Assembly: GCA_031399025.1 (NCBI GenBank)
Contig: JANNOJ010000052.1
Coordinates: 104,106 to 168,105, forward strand
DNA length: 64,000 nt
Origin: CBDBZL01 sp031399025
Lineage (GTDB): Bacteria > Pseudomonadota > Alphaproteobacteria > Sphingomonadales > Sphingomonadaceae
Reading direction: 5' to 3'
This document shows positions 9,237 through 15,959 of the stretch, one piece after another (within the stretch, counting starts at the first letter, position 1; each line of letters begins with the position of its first letter). The notes beneath the pieces are model-generated. The model was given only the letters and a program-made list of their open reading frames with translations. It was not told where the DNA came from and made no database searches. The position numbers and the translations under genes are program-made.

Positions 9237-9264
9237 AAAGGGGCCGCCCGAGGGCGACCCCTGT
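9237..9264 (-). terminator. Rho-independent terminator of csbD
   Basis: The stem GGGGTCGCC / GGCGGCCCC with a short loop is followed on the minus strand by TTTTT, immediately downstream of csbD. On the plus strand the hairpin directly follows the stop of the ThDP enzyme, but the T-run there is weak, so it may act in both directions with a bias to the minus strand. Confidence 0.75.
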
Positions 9265-9289
9265 TTGCTTCAGCATTTGGACGAAATGG

Positions 9290-9460
9290 TCAGACCTTGT
9301 CGCCGAACGCGCCCTTGACTCCGCCCTTGAGGTTCTGAGCCTCGCCCTTGCGTTCCTGGGCCTTGCCCGCGGCGCGGGTAGCCGGATCGCCCGAAGCCTG
9401 CTTGACATTGCCGGCGACTTCGTTGGCGATGCCCTTGGCCTTGTCGGTCAGTTCACCCAT
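9290..9460 (-). CDS. csbD: CsbD-like general stress protein
   Basis: The 56-residue protein begins MGELTDKAKGIANEVAGNVK and has the repeated charged helical segments typical of the CsbD family (KAKG...NVKQASG...AQERKGEAQNLKGGVKG). These small soluble proteins accumulate in the general stress response; their molecular role is unknown. The start is fixed by an AAGGAGAG ribosome site 8 nt upstream. A match to the EcfG promoter consensus lies about 50-75 nt upstream, and a strong terminator follows. This suggests a short single-gene transcript switched on by the sigma-EcfG stress pathway. Confidence 0.9.
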   Translation of the reverse strand: MGELTDKAKGIANEVAGNVKQASGDPATRAAGKAQERKGEAQNLKGGVKGAFGDKV

Positions 9461-9512
9461 GGTAACTCTCCTTGCTTGCGGCACCGGTTCAGGGCGCCGC
9501 CACTGCCCTTCC

Positions 9513-9537
9513 AACGACGTGACCTGGATCAGGTTCC
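9513..9537 (-). promoter_or_regulatory. EcfG (general stress sigma factor) type promoter for csbD
   Basis: On the minus strand GGAAC (9537-9533) is followed after exactly 16 nt by CGTT (9516-9513). This matches the GGAAC-N16/17-CGTT consensus recognised by the alphaproteobacterial general stress sigma factor EcfG. The predicted start of transcription is near 9505, leaving a leader of roughly 45 nt before the csbD ATG. Confidence 0.75.
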
Positions 9538-9543
9538 CGGCGG

Positions 9544-9951
9544 TCAGGCCTTTGACATTGCTAGGATTGTCGCCCATTCCGCCGGCCTGATTTCGGCAAC
9601 CGACAGGCGCGATTGGCGCACCAGCTCGATCTCGCCGAGCGATCCGGTGGCCTTGATCTCGGCGAGCGTCACCGGCCGGGCGAGCGGCTCGAGCGGGCGC
9701 ATTTCAACCGCCGGCCAGGTGCCCTGTGGGTCGGTCGGGTCGGCGAGGCCGGCCTTGCTCACCTGAGCGATGCCGACGATCTGCTTGCCGGTCACCGAAT
9801 GGTAGAAAAACGCCTGCTCGCCCGGCCGCATGGCGCGCAGGTTGTTGGCCGCGCGATGGTTGCGAACCCCATTCCAGACGGTGTGCCTGTCGTGCACGAG
9901 GTCGTCCCAGGAATAGCTCGCCGGCTCGGACTTGATCAGCCAGTATCGCAT
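9544..9951 (-). CDS. EVE domain-containing protein
   Basis: The 135-residue protein begins MRYWLIKSEPASYSWDDL and contains VWNGVRNHRAANNLRAM and FFYHS, all hallmarks of the EVE fold (PUA-like superfamily), which binds modified bases or RNA. Bacterial EVE proteins are linked to recognition of modified nucleic acid, but no specific role is proven for this type. The length matches single-domain family members. The ATG at 9951 was preferred because the family starts with MxYWLxK; an upstream in-frame ATG adds a basic, non-conserved extension. It lies upstream of csbD in the same direction. Confidence 0.9.
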   Translation of the reverse strand: MRYWLIKSEPASYSWDDLVHDRHTVWNGVRNHRAANNLRAMRPGEQAFFYHSVTGKQIVGIAQVSKAGLADPTDPQGTWPAVEMRPLEPLARPVTLAEIKATGSLGEIELVRQSRLSVAEIRPAEWATILAMSKA

Positions 9952-10085
9952 GTGTGCCTTGCTCCGGTTGCTCGGGCGCCGCCTAGCTCGGGGCCGGGCG
10001 GCGGGCAATTGGCGAAGAGATCCCGGTTGATGACCCCTGCCCCGCTTTGCTTGCGGTGGACAGCCGCGCGCCCTAGGTGCCGGCG

Positions 10086-10895
10086 ATGCGCGTGGAATTC
10101 ACCAAGATGCACGGCCTGGGCAACGATTTCGTCGTGCTCGACGCCCGCGTCCAGGCGCTGCCGCCGCTCACCCGCCAGGTCGCCCGGGCGATCGCCGACC
10201 GGCACGCGGGGATCGGCTGCGACCAGGTGGTGCTGCTCTCCCCCTCCACCGCCGCAGATTTCGCGATGCGCATCTTCAACCCCGATGGCGGCGAGGTGGA
10301 GGCGTGCGGCAACGCGATGCGCGCAGTGGCGCTGCTGCACGGCGCGCCGGCGCGGATCGAGACCGGCGGCGGCGTGGTCGAGGCGCGGCGCAGCGAGGAC
10401 GGGATCGCGGTCGACATGGGCGAGCCGCGTTTCGAATGGGACGCGATCCCGCTCTCCTACCCGATCGACACGCTGGCGATGCCGGTGGGTTGGGACGAGC
10501 TGGAACGCCCCGTCGCGGTGAACGTGGGCAACCCGCACGTGGTGTTCTTCGTCGCGGAATCGGACGCGGTGCAGCTGGAGCGGCTCGGGCCCCTGATCGA
10601 GCGCGACCCGCTGTTTCCCGAGCGGGTCAACGTCAACGTGGCCACCGTGGAGGACCGTGCGAACATCCGGCTGCGGGTGTGGGAGCGCGGCACCGGGTTG
10701 ACCCGCGCCTGCGGCACCGGCGCCTGCGCCACCGCCATCGCCGCGATGCGCCGCGGGCTCACCGGGCGCGACGTGCGGGTGTTCATGCCCGGCGGCGAGT
10801 TGCGCATCGGTTGGGGCGAAGACAACCGCATCACCATGGCCGGGCCGGCGCAGGAGAGCTTCCGCGGTTCGTTCGAGTGGGATCACTTCGCTTGA
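10086..10895 (+). CDS. dapF: Diaminopimelate epimerase
   Basis: DapF interconverts LL- and meso-diaminopimelate in the lysine and peptidoglycan precursor pathway. The 269-residue protein begins MRVEFTKMHGLGNDFVVLD and carries both catalytic cysteines: Cys74 in EACGNAMRA and Cys209 in ACGTGACATA. The ATG at 10086 was preferred over a GTG 9 nt upstream because the family starts with MxxxFxKMHGLGND. It heads a tight cluster with the mtaB remnant, ftsY and ispZ, a gene order I associate with sphingomonads, where a full-length mtaB normally follows dapF. Confidence 0.96.
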   Translation: MRVEFTKMHGLGNDFVVLDARVQALPPLTRQVARAIADRHAGIGCDQVVLLSPSTAADFAMRIFNPDGGEVEACGNAMRAVALLHGAPARIETGGGVVEARRSEDGIAVDMGEPRFEWDAIPLSYPIDTLAMPVGWDELERPVAVNVGNPHVVFFVAESDAVQLERLGPLIERDPLFPERVNVNVATVEDRANIRLRVWERGTGLTRACGTGACATAIAAMRRGLTGRDVRVFMPGGELRIGWGEDNRITMAGPAQESFRGSFEWDHFA

Positions 10896-10909
10896 CGCCG
10901 GCAGCGCCG

Positions 10910-11113
10910 ATGCCCGCGCCGATCGCCCGGCGGCCGCCGGTGATCTCGCTCGGCTGCCGGCTCAACCTGGCGGAAGGCGAACGGATCGGCGCGCTGGTGG
11001 CGGGCGCCCCCGACCTGGTGGTGGTCGACAGCTGCGCGGTGACCTCCGCGGCTGCGCCGGGCAGCATCGTGGCCGACACGCCGCGGGCGGTCGAGCGGGG
11101 CCTGCTGCGGTGA
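10910..11113 (+). pseudogene. mtaB: mtaB remnant with large in-frame internal deletion
   Basis: MtaB is a radical-SAM methylthiotransferase that modifies t6A37 of tRNA and is normally about 400 residues. Only 67 codons remain. The N-terminus VISLGCRLNLAEGERI...VVVDSCAVT is clearly the start of the UPF0004 domain, with the first two of its three cluster cysteines. The frame then jumps to PGSIVADTPRAVERGLLR, which looks like the end of the TRAM region. The third cysteine and the whole CxxxCxxC radical-SAM domain are gone. Both borders are intact: it follows dapF closely and its stop overlaps the GTG of ftsY (GTGA). The encoded peptide cannot be catalytic. Confidence 0.75.
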
Positions 11114-12051
11114 GCGAGGCCGATCTCCCGCCGGCGACCAGCTGGTCCGAGCGCCTGCTGGACGGGTTTCGCAAGACCTCCGAGCGGCTGTCGGGCAATC
11201 TGGCGGGGGTGGTGGGCACCGCGCGGCTCGACGATGCGACGCTCGGCGAGGTCGAGGACGCGCTCGTCATGACCGACCTGGGCCCCGCGGCCGCATCGCG
11301 CATCCGCGCCAGGCTGGCCGAGAAGCGCTTCGGCCTCACTATCACCGAGCGCGAATTGAAACAGGCGGTCGCCGACGAGATCGCCGCCATCCTGCGGCCG
11401 GTGGCCGTGCCGCTGGAGATCACCGCCTTCCCGCGGCCACAGGTGATCCTGGTGATCGGCGTGAACGGCAGCGGCAAGACCACCACCATCGCCAAGCTCG
11501 CCCACCTGTTCCAGGAGGAGGATTACGGCGTGATGCTGGCGGCGGGCGACACCTTTCGCGCCGCCGCCATCGGGCAATTGCAGGTGTGGGCCGACCGGGT
11601 CGGCGTGCCCCTCGTCGCCGGCCCGGCGGGCGGCGACCCGGCGAGCGTGGTGTTCGACGCGGTGAAACTGGCGACCGACCAGGGCATCGACGCGCTGGTG
11701 GTGGACACTGCGGGCCGCTTGCAGAACAAGCGCGAGCTGATGGACGAGCTGGCCAAGATCCGGCGCGTGCTCGGCCGGCTCAACGCCGCGGCGCCGCACG
11801 ACGTGGTGCTGGTGCTGGACGCGACCAACGGCCAGAACGCGCTGGCGCAGATCGACGTGTTCCGCGAGGTGGCGGGCGTGACCGGGCTCATCATGACCAA
11901 GCTGGACGGCACCGCGCGGGGCGGCGTGCTGGTGGCGGCGGCCGAACAGTACGGCCTGCCGATCCATGCGATCGGCGTGGGCGAGAAGCTCGACGACCTG
12001 CGCCCGTTCGATCCCGACCTGGTGGCGCGGGTGATCGCGGGGGTGGCGTGA
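11110..12051 (+). CDS. ftsY: Signal recognition particle receptor FtsY
   Basis: FtsY is the membrane-associated GTPase that docks SRP-ribosome complexes at the Sec translocon. The 313-residue protein is the short alphaproteobacterial form without a long acidic A domain. It has a helical N domain, the P-loop GVNGSGKTT at residues 117-125, the AAGDTFRAAAIGQL motif, the DTAGR motif and TKLDGTARGG. It starts with GTG overlapping the mtaB remnant stop and ends in a one-base overlap (TGATG) with ispZ. The SRP RNA is encoded near 45.0 kb; ffh is not in the window. Confidence 0.96.
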   Translation: MSEADLPPATSWSERLLDGFRKTSERLSGNLAGVVGTARLDDATLGEVEDALVMTDLGPAAASRIRARLAEKRFGLTITERELKQAVADEIAAILRPVAVPLEITAFPRPQVILVIGVNGSGKTTTIAKLAHLFQEEDYGVMLAAGDTFRAAAIGQLQVWADRVGVPLVAGPAGGDPASVVFDAVKLATDQGIDALVVDTAGRLQNKRELMDELAKIRRVLGRLNAAAPHDVVLVLDATNGQNALAQIDVFREVAGVTGLIMTKLDGTARGGVLVAAAEQYGLPIHAIGVGEKLDDLRPFDPDLVARVIAGVA

Positions 12052-12704
12052 TGGCGGAACCCGCGGCCGCGGTCGCCCGAAAGCCCAAGTCCGGCTGGAT
12101 CAACCTGCTGGTCGATTACGGCCCGCTAATGGTGTTCTTCCTCACCTACCGGGCCTATTCGCCGAGCGGCGAGGACACGGTGGGCGAGATCGGCGCGGTG
12201 ATCCGCGGCACCGGGGCGTTCATAGCCGCCGCACTCGTTGCGCTCGCGGTGTCGCGCTGGCGGCTGGGCAAGATCTCGCCGATGCTGTGGCTCTCCACCG
12301 TGCTCATCGTCGGGTTCGGCGCGCTGACCATCTTCTTCGCCGACCCCACCTTCGTCCAGCTCAAACCGACCATCATCTACCTGGCCTTCGGCGTGCTGCT
12401 GCTGGCGGGCTGGTGGCGCGGCAAGGCGCTGCTCAAGGTGCTGCTGGAGGCCGCCTTCGAGGGGCTGGACGACGCCGGCTGGCTCAAGCTCAGCCGCAAC
12501 TGGGGCATCTTCTTCCTGCTGCTCGCGGGATTGAACGAGGGCTTGCGCTTTTCCCTCGATTTCGGCGACTGGCTGGCGGCCAAGCTGTGGGTGTTCCTGC
12601 CGCTGTCGTTCCTGTTCACCTTCACCCAGCTGCCGATGCTGCTGCGCCACGGTCTGGCGCTGGAGGACCGGGACGAAGTGGCGCACAACCCGCCGCCCGA
12701 GTGA
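12051..12704 (+). CDS. ispZ: Inner membrane-spanning protein / septation protein (YciB family)
   Basis: The 217-residue protein has five to six hydrophobic helices and family motifs including DYGPLMVFFLTYRAY, FFADPTFVQLKPTIIYLAFG and RNWGIFF. The YciB/IspZ family of inner-membrane proteins is linked to septation and envelope integrity. The Lys-rich N-terminal segment before the first helix fits a cytoplasmic N-terminus. The ATG shares one base with the ftsY stop, so the genes are co-translated. Confidence 0.9.
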   Translation: MAEPAAAVARKPKSGWINLLVDYGPLMVFFLTYRAYSPSGEDTVGEIGAVIRGTGAFIAAALVALAVSRWRLGKISPMLWLSTVLIVGFGALTIFFADPTFVQLKPTIIYLAFGVLLLAGWWRGKALLKVLLEAAFEGLDDAGWLKLSRNWGIFFLLLAGLNEGLRFSLDFGDWLAAKLWVFLPLSFLFTFTQLPMLLRHGLALEDRDEVAHNPPPE

Positions 12705-12723
12705 GGCGGGCGAAGGCGCCGGC

Positions 12724-13005
12724 TCAGACGATGCCGACGGCCAGCTGCGCCCAGACGAGCAGAAAAGCGAGCGCGACCCCGGCCAGGCCCAGGACGCGCC
12801 CGGCGCGGGTGCGCACGAGACGCAGCACGCCCTCCCCCGCCAGCCCGACCAGCCCGAGCAGCAGGCCCATAAGCAGGAAATCCTCCGCGCCCCAGTTCAC
12901 CTCGGGGGTGAGTTGCATGGCAACGGCGTTGCCGGCCAGGAGCGCGCCGGCGGCCAGCCAGTACAACGAGCGCCAACTGGGCAGTCGGCGCGGCATCGCG
13001 ATCAT
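12724..13005 (-). CDS. Small multi-pass membrane protein of unknown function
   Basis: This encodes 93 residues with three hydrophobic segments (about 12-29, 43-62 and 68-90). An Arg-rich start (MIAMPRRLP) and Arg residues between the last two helices suggest orientation by the positive-inside rule. A good ribosome site, AAGGAG, lies 6 nt before the ATG. The gene is convergent with ispZ, 19 nt away. I do not recognise a named family, though similar short membrane proteins occur in sphingomonads. Confidence 0.75.
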   Translation of the reverse strand: MIAMPRRLPSWRSLYWLAAGALLAGNAVAMQLTPEVNWGAEDFLLMGLLLGLVGLAGEGVLRLVRTRAGRVLGLAGVALAFLLVWAQLAVGIV

Positions 13006-13226
13006 GATCGGCTCCTTGCGCGGCCTCGGACGGCGCCATCATAGCTTGCTTGCGGGCGGCTGCCCAGCCTTCGCCGCGCGCGGCCGCCCGCCTGCCGAAG
13101 GAGGGTGCAGATTTTCTTTGCAACGCGACGACACTGGTGCGAGAGGCGCGCTGGTGAGCCGTCCGGGCCTCGATCCGGCGGCGCTGCGGCCTATGGGGGC
13201 GCCCCGCGGCACCCCCTCGGCTCGAG

Positions 13227-13303
13227 GCGATCGTAGCTCAGCTGGTTAGAGCGCCGGTTTGTGGTACCGGAGGTCGCGGGTTCAAACCCCGTCGATCGCC
13301 CCA
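13227..13303 (+). tRNA. tRNA-His (GTG)
   Basis: The cloverleaf folds well. The acceptor stem is GCGATCG/CGATCGC, the D-loop is AGCTGGTTAGAGC, the anticodon stem CCGGT/ACCGG encloses GTG, the T-arm is GCGGGTTCAAACCCCGT, and CCA is encoded. The base before the acceptor is G (13226), opposite the C discriminator, which supplies the G-1 identity element of tRNA-His. Confidence 0.97.
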
Positions 13304-13412
13304 TCCTTCTCGACGTCGAGCCCGGCCCCCGAACCAGCGGGGGTACCGGCCTTGACCGGCCTGCTGCGGCAAGGGGCCGCGCAAGATCATTTCACCGGGG
13401 ATTGCAAGCGAC

Positions 13413-14480
13413 ATGGCGGCGTTCTGGACCGAAGCGGATTACGACGCGCACGAGCGGGTGGAGCTGGTGCACGATCGCGCTTCCGGATTGACCGCGATCC
13501 TCGCTTTGCATTCCACCCATTTGGGCCCGGGCGCCGGGGGCACGCGCTTCTGGCACTATGCCGAGCCCGCCGCCGCGATGCGCGATGCGCTGCGCCTGTC
13601 GCGCGCAATGAGCTACAAGAACGCCATGGCCGGGCTGCCGATGGGCGGCGGCAAGGCGGTGGTGCTGCTCGACGCCGCGCGGACCAAGACGCCCGCCATG
13701 CTCGCTGCCTTCGGCGATGCGGTGGAGGCGCTGGGCGGGCGCTACGTCACCGCCGAGGACGTCGGCGCGAGCGAGGCGGACATGGTGGCGATCGGCCGGC
13801 GCACGGCGCATGTCTGCGGCCTGCCCCCGACGGCGGCGGGCGCGATCGGCGGCGATCCGGGACCGTTCACCGCGCTGGGCATCTTCCAGGGCATTCGCGC
13901 GGCGGTGGCGCACCGGCTGGGGCGCGCGAGCCTGGCGGGCGTGCGGGTGGCGATCCAGGGCTGCGGCAGCGTGGGCGGCGGCCTCGCCCGGTTGCTGGCG
14001 GCGGATGGCGCGCGGCTGACGCTGGCCGACATGCACGCCGCCCGGGCCGCAGCGCTCGCCGGCGAGCTGGGCGGGGAGGCGGTGGCCGCCGACGCCATCG
14101 TGGCGACCGAATGCGACGTGTTCAGCCCCAACGCGCTGGGCGCGGTGCTGGACGAGCCGAGCATCGCCCGGCTGGACTGCGCGATCGTGGCGGGCGGCGC
14201 CAACAACCAGCTCGCCCGGCCCGAACACGGCCGCCTGTTGGCCGATCGCGGCATCCTGTATGCGCCCGATTACGTGATCAACGCCGGCGGCATCATCAGC
14301 GTGAGCCTGGAATACCTGGCCCGCCAGCACGGCGCGCCGCACGATGCACACGAGGTGCTGCGGCGGATCGGCCAAATTCCCGAACGGCTGCTCCAGGTGT
14401 GGGAGGAAAGCGCGCGCACCGGGGAGAGTGCCGACGCGGTGGCGGATGCGATGGCGCAGCGGTTGATCGGCCGGGGCTGA
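13413..14480 (+). CDS. Glu/Leu/Phe/Val dehydrogenase (leucine dehydrogenase-like)
   Basis: This NAD-dependent enzyme deaminates a branched-chain or aromatic amino acid to its 2-oxo acid. The 355-residue protein has the dimerisation domain motif LGPGAGGTRFW, the glycine-rich substrate loop AGLPMGGGKAVVL with its catalytic Lys, and the Rossmann motif GCGSVGGGLA. The segment PDYVINAGGIISVSLEY is typical of leucine dehydrogenases. Substrate specificity cannot be read from the sequence; leucine or valine is most likely from length. It lies between tRNA-His and ccmC with its own upstream region. Confidence 0.88.
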   Translation: MAAFWTEADYDAHERVELVHDRASGLTAILALHSTHLGPGAGGTRFWHYAEPAAAMRDALRLSRAMSYKNAMAGLPMGGGKAVVLLDAARTKTPAMLAAFGDAVEALGGRYVTAEDVGASEADMVAIGRRTAHVCGLPPTAAGAIGGDPGPFTALGIFQGIRAAVAHRLGRASLAGVRVAIQGCGSVGGGLARLLAADGARLTLADMHAARAAALAGELGGEAVAADAIVATECDVFSPNALGAVLDEPSIARLDCAIVAGGANNQLARPEHGRLLADRGILYAPDYVINAGGIISVSLEYLARQHGAPHDAHEVLRRIGQIPERLLQVWEESARTGESADAVADAMAQRLIGRG

Positions 14481-14590
14481 GGCAGGCATTCGTCAGCACG
14501 ACGCCGACACCACGCCTCCCCTCGGCCGCCCTTGCTGTCGCGTTCAGCACCTGTCAAAGGGTTGGCCAGCAAGAGTTCCGCCGCCCATCC

Positions 14591-15319
14591 ATGCACGCCT
14601 ACGCCAATCCCGCCCGGTTCCTGAAGATCGCCCGCTGGCTGACGCCGGCGCTGCTGGTCGCGGGCCTGGCGATCGCCGGCGTGGCGCTCGCCTGGGGCTT
14701 TACCGCCGTCCCGCCCGACCGGCTGATGGGCGAGACGGTGCGCATCCTGTTCGTCCACGTGCCTGCCGCCTGGCTGGGCATGGCCGGGTGGGGCGCCATC
14801 GCCGTCGCCAGCCTGGTGGAGCTGGTCTGGCGCCATCCGCTGGCAACCCTCGCGGCGCGCGGCGCGGCGGCGCCGGGGGCGGCGTTCACTGCCATTTGTC
14901 TCGCCACCGGTTCGATCTGGGGGCGGCCGACCTGGGGGACCTGGTGGGTGTGGGACGGGCGGCTGACCTCCATGCTGGTGCTGCTGTTCCTCTATTTCGG
15001 CTATCTCGCGCTGGCTCAGGCGGCGAGCCGCGAGGGCGTCTCGAGCCGCGTGCCCGCCATCTTCGGTCTGGTGGGGGCGATCAACATTCCGATCATCAAC
15101 CGCTCGGTGGTGTGGTGGAACTCGCTGCACCAGCCGCCCAGCATCACCATGGGGCAATCCGCCATCGACCCGGTGTTCCTGTGGCCGCTGCTGGCCGCCA
15201 CGCTGGGCTTCTCGCTGCTGTTCGGCGGCATCGTGCTGGCGCGGATGCGCACGCTGCTGGCCGATATCCAGGCCGAGGCGCGGCTGCGGCGCCGGGCGAT
15301 GCAGGTGGCGCAAGCCTGA
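14591..15319 (+). CDS. ccmC: Heme ABC transporter permease CcmC
   Basis: CcmC is the inner-membrane protein that loads heme onto CcmE for cytochrome c maturation. The 242-residue protein has six hydrophobic helices and the tryptophan-rich heme-handling motif WGRPTWGTWWVWDGRLTS. The flanking His residues are in FVHVPAAW and NSLHQPPS. It starts a seven-gene ccm run. The ATP-binding and permease genes ccmA and ccmB are absent from the window and must lie elsewhere. Confidence 0.95.
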   Translation: MHAYANPARFLKIARWLTPALLVAGLAIAGVALAWGFTAVPPDRLMGETVRILFVHVPAAWLGMAGWGAIAVASLVELVWRHPLATLAARGAAAPGAAFTAICLATGSIWGRPTWGTWWVWDGRLTSMLVLLFLYFGYLALAQAASREGVSSRVPAIFGLVGAINIPIINRSVVWWNSLHQPPSITMGQSAIDPVFLWPLLAATLGFSLLFGGIVLARMRTLLADIQAEARLRRRAMQVAQA

Positions 15320-15335
15320 TGCGCCCGGACCGATC

Positions 15336-15476
15336 ATGAGAGAGGCGCTCGACCAATGGCTGTTCGTCTACGCCGCCTATGCGGTGACGATCGGCGGCAC
15401 GCTCGCGCTGGCCGGGTGGAGCTGGCTGGCGATGCGGGCGGCGGAAAAGCGGCGCGAGGCGTCGCGCGGGCGATGA
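15336..15476 (+). CDS. ccmD: Heme exporter accessory protein CcmD
   Basis: This 46-residue protein has a single membrane helix (WLFVYAAYAVTIGGTLALAGW) followed by an Arg-rich cytoplasmic tail (RAAEKRREASRGR), the standard CcmD architecture. CcmD stabilises the CcmABC-CcmE complex and helps release holo-CcmE. It is 16 nt after ccmC and overlaps ccmE by 4 nt (ATGA). Confidence 0.92.
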   Translation: MREALDQWLFVYAAYAVTIGGTLALAGWSWLAMRAAEKRREASRGR

Positions 15477-15934
15477 GCGGCGCGCTCAAGCCCAAGCACC
15501 AGCGGCTGGTGCTGATCCTGATCGCGCTGGCCGCGCTGATCGGCGCCGGCCTGCTCGCCGCCTGGGGGCTGCGCAGCCAGGCGAGCTATTTCTACTTGCC
15601 GTCCGACATCGCCGACCAAGCGCCCGAACCGGGGCGCGCGGTGCGGCTGGGCGGGATGGTGGAGCAAGGCTCGCTGGCTACGGCGCAAGACGGCGTGACG
15701 GTGAACTTCATCGTCGGCGACGGCGCGGAGCGGGTGCCGGTCACCTTCACCGGCATCGTGCCCGACCTGTTCGTGGAGGGCTCGGGCGTGGTCGCGGAAG
15801 GCTCGATGCGCGCCGACGGCACCTTCGTGGCGACCAATCTGCTGGCCAAGCACGACGAGAACTACATGCCGCGCGAGCTCGAGGACATGGACATGGCGCA
15901 GGCGCGCCAGGCCGTGGCCGAGACCGTGGAGTGA
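15473..15934 (+). CDS. ccmE: Cytochrome c heme chaperone CcmE
   Basis: CcmE binds heme covalently in the periplasm and passes it to the CcmF-CcmH lyase. The 153-residue protein has an N-terminal membrane anchor (LVLILIALAALIGAGLLAAW), a beta-barrel OB-fold domain and the heme-attachment motif AKHDENYMP, with His127 as attachment site and Tyr131 as axial ligand by family analogy. The ATG overlaps the ccmD stop. Confidence 0.96.
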   Translation: MSGALKPKHQRLVLILIALAALIGAGLLAAWGLRSQASYFYLPSDIADQAPEPGRAVRLGGMVEQGSLATAQDGVTVNFIVGDGAERVPVTFTGIVPDLFVEGSGVVAEGSMRADGTFVATNLLAKHDENYMPRELEDMDMAQARQAVAETVE

Positions 15935-15959
15935 GGCCCAGCACGATGGATGGGGCCGG

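Noticed and set aside
9500..9545. TPP riboswitch 3' half (GAACCTGATCCAGGTC on the minus strand)
   Set aside because: The CTGAGA core and the 5' pairing partner are missing, and the downstream gene is csbD. An EcfG promoter explains the same bases.
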